Origin: Paraphysomonas bandaiensis
Taxonomy: Eukaryota > Chrysophyceae
Assembly (NCBI GenBank): GCA_965644295.1
Contig: CBFFRP010000380.1
Location: forward strand, 1 to 64,000
Direction of reading: 5' to 3'
DNA: 64,000 bases
The translations under genes and the position numbers were made by a program. The notes under the pieces are model-generated. The model was not told the DNA's origin and ran no database searches. It saw only the letters and a list, made by a program, of their open reading frames with translations. Positions 49,490 through 62,300 of this stretch are shown piece after piece. How positions within the stretch are numbered: the first letter of the stretch is position 1; each line of letters begins with the position of its first letter.

Positions 49490-50710
49490 CTAGTGCTTGA
49501 CTCTGATATTCTACTATTTAACGCTACGGAAGCTGTTTGTGCCGTGTGCGTCACCGCAAGCACGAAGGTGTAACCACTTTGGCTCTATCACTCAAAGTGA
49601 ACGCAGTGAGCAAGAAAAATGTTGATATACCTGACATCTGCTGAGTTCAGGAGTTTTAAGTCCTTAAGGTTGAACAGCGAGGAGCTTGTCTTCACCGGTT
49701 ACCTGTTTATTCATCAAGGCCCAAATACACAGGTTACACTAATTAGTGTCCCTTGTACCACACAAGCATTCGGCTATAAGTGGGCAGAACGTTTTCTGCT
49801 GATTATATATGCGGCTCACGTTTGTTTCACAGAAATATCTCCGGTACTTGTCCCCCAGAACACCACAAAAAGGTGCGAGTTCGACTTTCTTGTGAGGGAA
49901 TTATCATGATGTACATTGCTGCATTGATGACGCATGCACAAGACTTATTCCACAAGTAGTGGTTGGTGATTAAAACATCTTATTTAGCTAATCTGCTTCC
50001 TACATATGAGTTGTATTGTTTTCTCTCTGCGGTTATAAAACCAAAGTTTCATATGGCCAGTATATCAGGGCCTGGTAACCATTAATGGTTGTCCAGTTCC
50101 CGAAAATTATAATGGCCATTACTACCTACTAAGTAGATATACCGCTCATAACAGATAGTGTGGCGGTCCCTTAATTGCTAAAATTTAGTTAAATAGCAGG
50201 CTACGAAATGTAACTACGTCTCGCTCTCCACTGGCACATCAGGATCATATTGCAGGGCTTCATGGAGGGTATAAGCATCCAACAGCATGCAATTGGCTTG
50301 TAGGAATAGCAACGAGTCTAGACTATATGTGGATTCATGTTTCTACGCTCAGGTGCCATAATCAATTTTGCACGAGACTAAAGAGCCTCTCAACAACACT
50401 CAATTGGTGACCTTGGCGCTGTCCAGAACATGCTGTGCTAAATCAGTTATTTCAGTCTCGTCCTCGTTATTTCTGTCGGATGCACTAACATCAATGGATG
50501 AATCCAATTGCAGATGTCTAACTGCTCTTCTCTCATTACCTGTCTACTCTTTATCCTAAAGTCAGCAGTTGTCAGGAATATCAACATTTTTCTTGCTCAC
50601 GGCGTTTGCTTTGAGTGATAGAGCCAAAGTGGTTACACCTTCGTGCTTGAGGTGACGCACGAGCAGCTTTCGTAGCATTAAATAGTATAATATCAGTTCC
50701 ACGATGCAAC
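49490..50710. mobile_element. 1.2-kb hAT-derived element with about 150-bp inverted termini
   Basis: The left end (CTCTGATATTCTACTATTTAACGC...) and right end (inverse at 50570-50700) pair over roughly 150 bp, including GTGCGTCACC, CAAGCACGAAGGTGTAACCA and CTTTGGCTCTATCACTC. The interior contains a hAT transposase remnant on the minus strand at 50230-50410. It is the same family as 34909-35587. Exact ends and target duplication are not resolved. Confidence 0.65.
50230..50410 (-). pseudogene. hAT transposase C-terminal remnant
   Basis: The minus-strand sequence is homologous to 36235-36400 (VERLFS...PERR...NPH), with the same two-base disruption plus further substitutions. Confidence 0.6.
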
Positions 50711-52532
50711 AGTTCCTTGTGCGGTATTTAACCAGGGGTAGTCCATTCTACAAGAAGAAGTGACTGTGTATTCAATAATTCAGAGTGAGTATCAAGCCAT
50801 GTATGCTGGTATGTGCAGGAACTGGTGTTGCTTCGTTTTTTTTTGGCCACACTGTGATTTCGACTGTGTACACCCACTCCATTGCCCTAGATAGCCGGAG
50901 TGCTCGTGACTTGCGCTGAATACGGTATTCCATAAGCGTTCAAAACATATCGATACTATATCATATTGGAATAGATGCTCTAAATGCGAATATATTTACA
51001 AAATATTATGAAATTTTGTATGGTGTGATTATGAAAAAAGTATAGAAAGAGATGTCTGAGGTGTGAGGATTAGAAGCAGTCAGCGGAGGTCGTCAGAGAA
51101 TATTCGCGTAAACGACGTGGAAGGAAGGTCATAACAGTTGTGACAGTTTGGTGAGACTAGTTAAAATATCGACGTTTTATGGCCACCAGTTTGTCCTAGA
51201 TGGTATCTTTTAGTTATGTCTCTTGTTTTGAAGAATCTACTGTTAATGTTTTTATCAATTGCAATATCGAGCAATTGCATTTTTATTAAGTGATTGAATT
51301 ATAACCGCTTTACTATTAAGAAGGAATGCAGTGGTTGTAAACAGCAGTACTACATGAACTCCCACAAGAAAGTCGAACTCGCACCTTTTTGTGGTGTTCT
51401 GGGGGATAATTACCGGAGATATTTCTCCAGGGAAACTAACGTGAGCCACATATATACTCAGCAGAAAAGTTCTGCCCATTCATAGCCAAATACTTGTGTA
51501 GACATCTTTTTTGAGCTTTGACAAGTAACACCCATCCGAGAATGGGACCACCTCAAGGCGCCTGGGGTATTGGGCTGCTTGCTGAAGACAAGCTCCTCGC
51601 TGTTCCACCTTAAGGACTCAAAACTTCTGAAGTCAACAGATGTCAGGTATATCAACATTTTCTTGCTCACTGCTTTTGCTTTGAGTGATAGAGCGAAAGT
51701 GATAGGATATCAGAGTTATTATTAATATTGTACTGTAACTTGTATTTGTATCTGCGAGGTTAAATATAAAGAATAATAGTTGTTATTAGAAGTATATATT
51801 GCGTTAAAAAAGTAGCCCCTGCTACTCTGTTTTGTAATATCACATTCTCATATAGTTGCATTTTTGCCTCTCTTAAACGCCTATTGCAAACAATAAGACT
51901 AGCACTACCATTACATACATAAACTAGCAAATGATGTGTTACAAATTATTTTAGTGAAAGTGGCATACTTTGACTGTATATGATCTAGATTATATATAAG
52001 ATCTGGTAATATCGTAGCGCTAAATAGTAGGATATCAGAGTTACGCACTAGTTAGTTAAATTGTTTTACTACTCCAGATCTGCCTCCTACATGCCTAATG
52101 CTAATAATAAGACATTCACTACTACGATCTGTTGATTGGTAGCAGTGACGATGTAATTTCATTGAGTGTAGTATGTAAAACTATTCTACGCATGCCAGGC
52201 TGATATAAAGTTTAACCATTCTGATGTCGATATAAGTACTTTACTATTTAAAGCTCTACTTCTACTGCATTGATCAAGTCGTGATACAAGCAGCAGGAAG
52301 CGTACACGATTCAATACCTGTGTTGCTTGAAATACATGAATACCCATCTCTCCGTCGAGACTTGATGTCAATTTGAAAAAAACGCATTTCGTTCACCTCA
52401 ACCACAACAACCGTCATTGGCATGTGTAGTACTATCTTTCTATATTTATTAAGTCAATCAATCACCTTGAGTACTCTTTTCTATATTTATATATCTTTTA
52501 TAGTGTAATATAACGCCCACATGTAGCGTTTC
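50711..52532. repeat. Intergenic region with hAT-family fragments
   Basis: 51340-51720 carries an internal plus right-terminal fragment of the hAT-related repeat (GGATATCAGAGTTA end), in the opposite orientation to 49490-49900. 52010-52075 repeats the terminal motif CGTAGCGCTAAATAGTAGGATATCAGAGTTA and the flank CACTAGTTAGTTAAATTGTTTT also seen at 35587-35610. No protein gene is supported. Confidence 0.55.
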
Positions 52533-55114
52533 CTAATTTTTTCCATCAAACGATACCTCATCTTTCCTGCGGGAAGAGAAGGGTAACACCATGAATAAAA
52601 AGAACAAAGAGCCAATAAACTGGACTATAGTTGGAAAGAATATCATAAGCATTACGGCGAACTGGGCATCGTCACCCAACTGTGTACAAAACACATATGT
52701 AAGGACACAGTTAACGGTCACTAAGGCAACATTGAAATACTTCACGCTACATTTCATGCTGTTTTCTCGGCTGGAGTCGATTGCACCGTCCCGAGCAGTT
52801 TCTCTGTTTCCCCATGTTGTGTCCCACAATCGCGCAAAAGCGTATGATGGTATATATACCAGGAAAAAGGCTGAGAGTAATAAGAACCAAGGCAAGTAGC
52901 ATAAGTAAAGAACAGCCGAGGTCATACTCTGTGCACTCCCAATAATGATAGGACCAATCACAGTGAGGGCCACCACAATGTGTATAGCACCCATGCTGGC
53001 AGCTGCCGAGGCGATGACGGCAATGTATACCGGAAGTACAGCTATCATGCCAAATAGAGCAACCAGCACACAAACACCTTCGTGAATTCTCCCTTTCTGC
53101 AAATAACGCATCACACAAATTACGGGAAAACTTTTTAAAAGGCTTTAACTGACCTCAGCAGTATAAGAAAGAAAAACCCACATCACATATACTGTGCTCG
53201 TAATCATGACTACAACAGTTGATACATCGATACACCCGACACCCTCTAGGTTGATCACCTCCTCCCTTCCCCATGAAAGGAGGGTAGTAAAGCGACTACC
53301 ACTGTACAGGCTTCGTTGCAGGGCCGCATTAAAAACAGCTGGCGATAAAAGTGCAAGAATAAATTGAAAAAGGTTCAGCCCCCACAAGAGATTCACCAGT
53401 CGAGGATTCTTTCCAGCTTTATATGTATCGAAGAAGCCGCCAAATACCCGTAGTCTGGCACGCTTAGAAGTGAAAAAATAAAGAAGACTTGCCACAGTTC
53501 CATTTATCCATCTACGTCTACAGTTTGAAGAGAAATTAATGCATACACAGAAAAAGGAATTGGATGTAGCTTGCACACCTCTGAGTAAGAAGAGAACTGA
53601 AGCAAACTTCCGGCTCATAGTAAAAGGTAGATCCAGGTATCCACTGAAGAAATATTTCTCACACACAAGCATACACACATAAAATCACCAACCTTTGTTC
53701 CAAATCCAGTGGAAAATACAGATACAAAGGAGAGAACTCTGTCCTCCGCGAGTCTCATATTCACCCTCAAAAACTCCGTCAGTGAGACAGATGAACTTTG
53801 CTGTGCAGGAGGAGTGGCGGCAACAGATGACCGCATTACCAGCGCATCTATGTCGATATCGTCATCGTCTTCTGACTCACTTCGTGTGCACGAGCGGGCG
53901 TGGATAGGAGAGACGGAGGGAATTGGGCTTGGCATGCTACTTGACTCTGAACTAAAGCTATTTCGTGACCGACGGTAGCCCACTGGCAAAGGTCTCTCTT
54001 TGATATAATTTTCGCCCGGAGTTTCCGAATCCTCATTAAAAAGTAAATCAAAATACTCTTCAACAACTCGATTGGCTCTCATTTTAGGCCAGTCAAGTAG
54101 CTGACAAGGTCCTGGGAGGACAGGAAGAGCTTCAACAAGATTGAACATAGATGACGTCAAGATCAATGAGGCCTCATACTCAAAGCCTTGTAGTGGTGCT
54201 GGGGAGAGAAGAAAGGATGCCCAACACTTCCAACAGGGCTTCGAGCCGATACCTTGATGTCTGTTATGTGAGCGTAAAAATGGGAGTTTTGTGAGCTCAC
54301 AAGGATGAAAATTCGTGCATGGGGTTTCTACTCTTTGACGAGCGGTAACACCGATGAGATCTTGACGACAGCGAATAGCATACACAAGGCGAGCCAGGCA
54401 CGTCTCTTTGTAGGTAGTGCTACAATCAGTGAGAAAAACAAGAGAAGCATTTAAGCCTGCACATATGCCTTGAAAGAACCAATGATGAGAGTTGTGTTTT
54501 CTATGGTTGTTTCTCTTAATTATTGGAACCAATTGGAAGTGAAGATAAGACTGGGCACTCGATTCTCTTGTTGACATTTCAATATCATGCTTGGATCCGC
54601 TCAATGAGTCTGTTCTTCGCGATGGAATGTCGCCGGTACGCAAAGTATCCCAGCAGTAGTACCACCATCGAGATGAGCATACACGCACTTCACATTTAGT
54701 TGATTCACTTGAACCATTCATGTCATCCAATACATTCTCAAAATCATGTGTAAGCCAAGTTGTTACACTTGGATGCATTGCACTCACACCATCAAATACA
54801 GGTACAATAATAGGTACAAGATCATGAAAATCATCCTTTAATTTCCTTCCAAGATCATCATTATTAAATCTTGTTTTATTTTTCATAAAATCAACATTTT
54901 CCATAATGGATGCAATAGTTTTCATAAGATCGTATGAGGTTTCGTTGTAGCATGGTATACATATACATAAAAATTTCTTATTATCGTGTTGTGATTTTAT
55001 GATTTTACAAATTTTTTTACATACTTGACCTAAACATTCTTTACCCAATACATCTTCATAGGAGAAGTCCTCGATATCGATCGGACGATCGAGAGGACCT
55101 AATACACCATCCAT
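52533..55114 (-). CDS. Chitin synthase, divergent
   Basis: Four exons on the minus strand: 53693-55114, 53579-53643, 53154-53517, 52533-53096, giving 804 aa. Family motifs in order: IPCYNET near the N-terminus, FLTDCSTTYKETCL (acceptor-side Asp), GFEYEASLIL...LPVLPGPCQL, the AEDR catalytic motif (457-459 are Glu-Asp-Arg) and QRRRW at 495-499, whose codons are split by intron 2. These are hallmarks of processive GT2 chitin synthases, which polymerise UDP-GlcNAc at the plasma membrane. The last 300 residues contain about seven transmembrane helices forming the export channel region. A Ser/Asp-rich segment sits between GPCQLLDW and AEDR. Splicing was fixed by requiring TFYYEPEVCFSSLLTQ to run into RRRWINGT. 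It is divergently transcribed from the SET-MYND gene across a tetranucleotide tract. Confidence 0.88.
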
Positions 55115-55150
55115 CAGAGAGAAGATATTATATGAGTAGATATTGCAGAG

Positions 55151-55596
55151 GTATGTATGTATGTATGTATGTATGTATGTATGTATGTATGTATGTATGT
55201 ATGTATGTATGTATGTATGTATGTATGTATGTATGTATGTATGTATGTATGTATGTATGTATGTATGTATGTATGTATGTATGTATGTATGTATGTATGT
55301 ATGTATGTATGTATGTATGTATGTATGTATGTATGTATGTATGTATGTATGTATGTATGTATGTATGTATGTATGTATGTATGTATGTATGTATGTATGT
55401 ATGCATGTATGTATGTATGTATGTATGTATGTATGTATGTATGTATGTATGTATGTATGTATGTATGTATGTATGTATGTATGTATGTATGTATGTATGT
55501 ATGTATGTATGTATGTATGTATGTATGTATGTATGTATGTATGTATGTATGTATGTATGCATGTATGTATGTATGTATGTATGTATGTATGTATGT
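55151..55596. repeat. (GTAT)n microsatellite, about 111 units
   Basis: 446 bp of GTAT repeats with only two T-to-C interruptions (55404 and 55560, 156 bp apart). It fills most of the 535 bp between the divergent start codons at 55114 and 55650. No frame on either strand contains a stop, producing spurious Val-Cys-Met-Tyr and Ile-His-Thr-Tyr frames. Confidence 0.98.
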
Positions 55597-55649
55597 TGAC
55601 TCAAATCCTCTCATCAAAATATTTCATAACACTCTCCCATAAGACATAC

Positions 55650-57365
55650 ATGATGGAGCCCGACCCACCAAGCGATACTTCATGGGTCCCTACCCCTGTA
55701 TCATGGCCTCGAGAACGAGGGGTGAATCTGGAAGATCATGGCCGGACAGCAGTGTCAGAGAGCAGACATGACTATGTCGACAAGCACCTTAAGTGGCTAT
55801 ATGATAACGGGACCATTTTAAGTACATCTATTAAATTAGTCATTGATGAAAATGGTAGTTCGAAGTTTCTTGCTAGTCGGTTTATCCCATCTGCCACTAT
55901 AGTCCTTCAAGTACCCTCTTCTCTGGACATATCAATGGCATCACTGCTTAAGGAGATATCACCACAAGAGAAGTGGATTGATTGCTTACGATCGAGTCGA
56001 GATAATTATCTAAGAGGGAAAAATGTAGTGTCCAAATTTCATATTGAAGCGGTAGCAAGTGATATAGAGTTCGCTGTAGCAATAATTGGAGCTCTCCATA
56101 AAATCAGAACTTCCACAACTCGGAGTTTCACATTGAAGTTATTCGAAAAGTATTGGCAATCTTTGCCATTCTCTTTTGATAATGTTTTGTTTTCGTGGTC
56201 GGAGAGTGACCTGGACATAATGAAATGCACATCATTTTACAAGAATTGTTATCACAACATAAAATCGCTGACTGTAGAGCTCTTCGAGAATGTTGTTCAT
56301 CCGTTTATTAATGAGCACCCGTCTTTGTTTGGTGACGATGTGGATCTCACTTATTTTGTGAAGGTAATAGATGCCATCAAGTCTCGCAGCTTTATTGGTC
56401 ATAAGTTTCACCCTATTGTCGACCTCATGAATGGCTTACCCTGTCAGAAGCATAACTGCTTTACGTACAGCACTGTGTTGGGCAATTCATACGTTCAGGT
56501 GGCACAGACATCCCGAGATATAAATGCAAACGAGGAAATATTCTTATCGTATGCGCAAAAAGGCAACAGTGACTATCTGCTTTCGTACGATCATATACCA
56601 CTGCAAAGAGATGTTGTACTCGACAATGATAACACAGCTTTCTATATGAACTTCGGCGATTTCGTGGAGTCAGAACTTCAAAACGCATGTCCCTCCAACT
56701 CCAGTATTCGCACCCAGGTATCGACGTTTATCAAGAACACTGTGCGCATCCCGGATTTCATGGGGCTCCAGCTGCAAGCCATTCGATCGGACCAGAGATA
56801 TATAGAGAGCATCAAGTTATGTCTGAGCGTGCTGCTGATAGACGAGAAATGTTGGGCGAGTCAGAACGCAGCCGATATTGAGGCTTCTAGGACAGGAAAG
56901 CCCGAAGCTTTGATTCGCCTGTTTATAAAGTTCATAGAACGAAACGTGACTGTGATACCACTGTCCACCCTCCGTCAAACCCTGTTTAGTGTGTCTGATG
57001 GGGACCCTGGTTCTAGGCACACTCTCTCTGCCGTCCTCCTGTACATATCTGAAATGGTTATTGTGGACACTCTTTGTACGCATATGACCAACCTCTTTCC
57101 ACCTGGTTTCTTGCCCTCTGCCCTTTGGCTTATGGGACACCTCATGTGCACTGCCGAACTGACTGCACTACTGGACGAGTATGTGGCCCACATAGCTTCC
57201 TCCCGTCCACCTGCTATTCTATGTGCCCGGTGCGGATCATCCGATTCATCTTGCATGAAGTGTAGTCGATGTAAGGCAGTGTATTACTGCAATCGAGAAT
57301 GTCAGTCGAAGCATTGGGCGTATCACAAGAAGCACTGTTCCGCTGTATGCATGCCAAGCAAGTGA
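55650..57365 (+). CDS. SET-domain protein with C-terminal MYND zinc finger
   Basis: Single exon, 571 aa from ATG 55650 (or 55653). The frame is open upstream through the whole microsatellite, but that part is repeat and is excluded. Residues about 60-330 resemble the Rubisco-LSMT/SETD3 type of SET domain: KFLASRFIPSATIVLQVP at the start, a long insert, HPIVDLMNG in place of the usual D(L/M)xNH, and EEIFLSYAQKGNSDYLLSYDHIP at the end. Residues 525-563 form a MYND finger with eight zinc ligands (CARC, CMKC, YYC, EC, H, HC). SET enzymes methylate lysine (or histidine) using SAM; MYND fingers bind proline-rich partners. In SMYD proteins MYND interrupts SET, whereas here it follows it. Loss of the His in NH is a caution about activity. 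Confidence 0.82.
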   Translation: MMEPDPPSDTSWVPTPVSWPRERGVNLEDHGRTAVSESRHDYVDKHLKWLYDNGTILSTSIKLVIDENGSSKFLASRFIPSATIVLQVPSSLDISMASLLKEISPQEKWIDCLRSSRDNYLRGKNVVSKFHIEAVASDIEFAVAIIGALHKIRTSTTRSFTLKLFEKYWQSLPFSFDNVLFSWSESDLDIMKCTSFYKNCYHNIKSLTVELFENVVHPFINEHPSLFGDDVDLTYFVKVIDAIKSRSFIGHKFHPIVDLMNGLPCQKHNCFTYSTVLGNSYVQVAQTSRDINANEEIFLSYAQKGNSDYLLSYDHIPLQRDVVLDNDNTAFYMNFGDFVESELQNACPSNSSIRTQVSTFIKNTVRIPDFMGLQLQAIRSDQRYIESIKLCLSVLLIDEKCWASQNAADIEASRTGKPEALIRLFIKFIERNVTVIPLSTLRQTLFSVSDGDPGSRHTLSAVLLYISEMVIVDTLCTHMTNLFPPGFLPSALWLMGHLMCTAELTALLDEYVAHIASSRPPAILCARCGSSDSSCMKCSRCKAVYYCNRECQSKHWAYHKKHCSAVCMPSK

Positions 57366-59340
57366 CGCTCTGCTGTTTTTTGACATCAACCTGATCATCT
57401 GGTATTGGATTCGATGCAGTTGCTAATGAGTCTGTGTGGGTTGTAGCTCAGGATTTAGTCAACTCATCATAAATAATTGCATAATTATCAACTATGGTAG
57501 ATATTTTTTGCTTCCATCTACTTCCACAATTGGTACTTGTTACACCTTGTGACAATGACAATGCATTGTTAATGTGCGACTATGACAGATAAGACTACTA
57601 GCAGGAAAATGAAGTCACACGTACTGAACACTTGCCGAAACAAAGAAATCATGAATTAAGATATTTCTAAAAACACAGACGAATCGTTAGATTAAGTGGT
57701 GTTTCCACTACAATCGCTATATATTAATTTTTTCTTAAAATCTAATAACAAATAATGTTGTAATTAAAGGATTCTGGTTGATATCGGCCGTCAATAGTGG
57801 TGTTGTTGTCAATACATTGACGAGGTAACTGAATCAGTGGTGCCAAGGTCCAGTTATTTTTCATGTTTTCCGGAACGATGATTAAGGTAAAAGAGCTTGA
57901 TCATAATATTGCATTTCACAAAAGACTCAAGTATTGCCATTTTAATCTGATCTTTTGTTTTCATAGTTCAAGAACTTTCCTGATAATGGTTTCGCTACCG
58001 TTTCAGTGCCGCATCACACACTCCACGACGACGACGAAAAATATTGTTGTGGTGTGTATGTCATCCTGTTGAGGCCCTCTTTCCCGCTAATCGTCATTTT
58101 ATTTGTTGAGGGCCTCTATAGCTATTGGAGGCATTAACTCATAGAACAAAGCCGAAGTAAGGCACCGTCTGGCACTAGCTGCTGCGGGTCTTGTTCATGA
58201 CGTGAACGGCATTCATGAAGATCCACAGCGGGTAGAGTGACCCAATGTGGTCCACCACTATTCGCGATACGAAGACAGAAAGCATATGCTCATTATTTGG
58301 TTGTCCTATCGGATGGATGATTGTATAATGAAAGGCTCAGTCCTTGCATTATTTCTTGATCTCGAACCATACACTATAGAGATTGATTTGATTATTATGC
58401 CTCATGCTTATTAGTTTTGTCCTAGCACAGCGCTAGAAAGTACTGACCATAGATAATTGTTCACCTCGTTGTAGTAGTAGCGTAAGTGTTCAACGCATAT
58501 ATTGCGCCAATACTAGTTGTCTTCGTCGGATTCAAAAAGAACAGGTTGGTCTGGCATAGTGCTTATAAGGATGCTTACAACATTTTGCAAAGTCACTATT
58601 ATTTATTCTTTATTTATTACATTGAGCGTTTAGCACTAAGAGGAAGCATGATGTCTTTTCGTGAATCCGAAGAGTTGGAGTTGGTTATATCGTAACTTGT
58701 AAATTCAGAAGTTATCCGCTATTAAACAAAAACTGTATGCAACCAAAGGTAGTTGATGTTGGGTTTGTAATAATTATTATTGCTCTAAGAGTGAAGCCTT
58801 TGTAGTAAGAACAAGGCCTACCATTAAATATCATTATACAAATCACGAAAACTCATCATATACAAGCATATATTGTGCAGGCGCAGATCTTATATATAGC
58901 CAGCAGCCAGCTATATTTCATTTGACTAATATTTCAATATGTACGTATCGTGTTCACTTATGTGGTGTGTCATATGGTCTACGTAAGTAGTGATTCTTAG
59001 TAGATAGACTGAAGTGTCGTCAGTAATCAATGGACAAAAGTTGTAATGCACGACGGTTACTATTTCGGTCAAAGAGCTATGTTTACTTATTTGTCTTCCT
59101 TGATAAAGTTAGTCATGTCAATTACTAGATGATGAAATCCTTCATCTTCAAGTATTGGCATGCTTCTATGAATATGAAATATGATATACATAACACTCCA
59201 AACTAACGTCAGTCAATAATGCACAAGTTTTTCAGTACTTATTTACAACTATCAAGTCATTAATTGTCAAACTAAACATATATTGAGTAAACTTTTATAT
59301 TGCACAATAAACTCTACGTCTGCACAAAGCAGAACAATAT
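57366..59340. other. Intergenic, no gene assigned
   Basis: About 2 kb of AT-rich sequence. Short frames at 57863-58072 and 58486-58695 have no recognisable content. A GGCCCTCT/AGGGCCTC inverted pair is present around 58069-58116. Confidence 0.4.
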
Positions 59341-62300
59341 TCAGGGACCTGGAGGTATGTTTTTTAACATGTCCCGAGCTTCTAGCAGGATAGCTCTGAC
59401 TTTGTCTGCATCAACTAGTGCAGGTGTAAACCTTATTTCGATAGTATTTTCCGTACATTCAGTCTCTGGTAGCGATTTCACTTGAAATATGAGTTTACAC
59501 CCAGTCGATAGATAGGACATGCCAAGCGATTGCTGAAGAGTGGAGAGTACAGACCGCCCTGGCGTATGGGTAGTACTTGGAGATGCGACAGCCTCTCTAC
59601 TCGGCGCATTCTTGGTTGGTGTTTCTGTTTTGTCCGCTTCTGCTCCTTTGGCGGGACCGCATAAGGAGGCACTCTCTAGGTCTTTCAAGGGGTAAAGTTC
59701 TCTTCGCCTGGTGCCACCCATTACACCTCGGGAGGCTACGCCGATCCAATTCCCAGTCAGATAAAGAAAACCTGGCATTCCTACCACATCTGCGGGAGAA
59801 TAACATACCAGACAAGCGCAATAATAGAGTACGATCTCCTCTGACAGTGCTGGAGAATTTAAATTCACTTCCGCAATTAAATCCTTTGTTTTAACTTCGG
59901 TTTTGTTTATAGTGCTATCTTGAGAAGGTAATTCCTCGATCGCAGCACTTTCTCCCTTACTGGATTCAGGCGGAGTACTAACACCAGACACGGAAGCCTT
60001 CTTTCCTCCAAACCATCCAGAAAACCATGAACCTTGCCCACCTGCCCCACTGTCATTAGTAGCACGAGGGCTAGAAGAGGAAGACACGACTGATTCCTGT
60101 TGCTTGTCGGAGTGTCTGGATATCGCAGTTCCCATAGTTCCTACAGGAAGTACACCAGCAAATGTGGTGTGGAAAGATCGCGACAGCGCTGACGCCTGTA
60201 GGGTTATCAGTATATGTATATGTCTCTTTGTGTACATTATGTACCTTTGCTTGTGGGCTGTGGAGAAGGTGTACCAACAAAGCCCGTCGGCGGTTGCATA
60301 TGTTCTGAACAGTTTCCACAGTCACCTCGTTGCGACAGCTGAGTCTATCAGTGAGCTCCTCATCACACCTTATCATTGTCAAACCTATTAGAACGTACTC
60401 CACACGGAATTGCAGTACTATACCTCTTTTGGTACATATTGCTGATGTCTTCCATCTCCAACAGACAACGCCCGATGCCTCCGCCAATGAACTCAAAGTC
60501 CTTTTGGCCCCTGCGCCCACTGGTAATGGCCGCATCTATATCGACTTCTCCGTCTATATCTATTCCATCGCTATCTCCCATACTACTCGTGGCCTCGATA
60601 TCACTGTCATCGTGAAAGAGTGGGGGTTCCATCCCGATATCATTGCTTAACAGCTGCGGGCTTGGTGTCTGAATATGACTATCCTTCAACTGGACGTTAG
60701 AAACTGAGGCAAAAACTTCCACATCAGGTGGAGGAATATCAGTTGAGAGAGATGGGTGGGTGGGTAGCGGGTCTCCCTTGGATGGAAGAGGCACTCCGTG
60801 TTGCCTATGACACCGTCACAATTATTACCAAAATCAACTACACATACTTGTATATCGACGCCAAAGTTGTCTTCATTGCTTCACATCGCTCCTCAACCCC
60901 AGCTATATGGGCCTGCATCTCATCCGCTCCCTTGCGTATACTGGCCCACATGAGGTCTCTAAGTAGTCCCTCTACGAGCGAGACATAATGTGGATCTAAA
61001 GGGATTGTAACAGCAGACCCCTTGAGACTGTACAAGCAGCTCAGTGACAGCAGGTACCGAGTAAAAACTCGCTGAAAAGCAGAACAACACAGAGATAGTA
61101 TTACGCAGACTTCATAGCTGGAGGTAGTTACGCACCTGGAAGACAGATATAATATGAGCAGGCGGAGGAGCCTCAGTAGCAACAGGAGAGAAGCGTGTGA
61201 GGGGAAGTGCGGCTGCGGAGTGTAAGAGAGAAGGGGGAGACGTAGTTGCGGTGAATACTTTGTGTTTTCCTTTACTGGTATTGCTATTCGGAGTACTTGT
61301 AGGGGCAGCACCGCGGCGTAAGGGGACCGGTGTGAGGCGAACAAACTGACATACCAACACGCGTTGCTTGAGAGCTCTAGACAAACATACCTGCGATACA
61401 ATACATACTAGCGCATCACAATAATAGAACTATGGACAGCAAGTATATACCTGCACATCTATGGCATCCCAGCCGGTGGGCTCATCAGCGGCCTCTACCC
61501 GCCTTGCTGGCTTTTGTTGTCTACATCTTACCACAGCGTGTCCACTACAACCGTCAGTGCCATGAGGACGCACTCGTTTGACTTGCCCTCTTGTTGTTTC
61601 CCCCACTTCCTCGTCGTCATCTGGGTGGGAAACCTCTTCAAACCTGCAGCCACCATATATGACTTGACGTGTTCAACACACCGCAAACACAACAAAAACA
61701 ACAAACACCGTAAACAGAATAGAAGACACTGATGACAGTATAATGTATTATAAAAACATCGAAGAGGAATCCATGACTGCAAAAAGCATTCGGCTACTAT
61801 ACATTTCAACACGGCAGCAACTAAGGCTTAACGCAACAGTAACACACAGTCGTAAAGGTATGGTACACTTGTGCTATAAATGAATCTCCAGATACCATAC
61901 TAGTGTTGCCATTTTTTAGAACAGCATTACACAATAAAGTAGATCGTACAGAACTATGTACTGTACGACAGTTAACTTTCTCACCTTAGCCTCTCCACAC
62001 TCGCCACCTTGGCCACTCCAGCTATAATGACTTTAAGTGGAGTGTCAGGGCGGAGAATTACCTCTAGTATATGCACAATACTGGCAGTATGACCCACTAA
62101 GCTGTGTGAACCTAGACCCGATAACGCAGGTCGTAAACCGAAGTAGCTACTGAGGATATCCTGTGCCTTGTCGCCTTCATCGACAGGCAACAGAGACCAA
62201 TCGGAATAGTCACCCAGTATGTGCCCATCCACGGGTAGAACAGGAGTAGACGTGGGAAGTGATTCCTGTACGCTCATTGTATTAAGACTCCCTCCAAAGC

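Noticed and set aside
49619-49909. 96-codon frame (MLIYLTSAEFRSFKSLRLNSEE...) inside a dispersed repeat
   Set aside because: It lies in the non-coding interior of the hAT-derived element and is not conserved as a frame in the other copies at 35040 and 51600.
55143-55649. 169-codon N-terminal extension of the SET-MYND protein made of Val-Cys-Met-Tyr repeats
   Set aside because: It is only the translation of a (GTAT)n tract, which has no stop in any frame on either strand.
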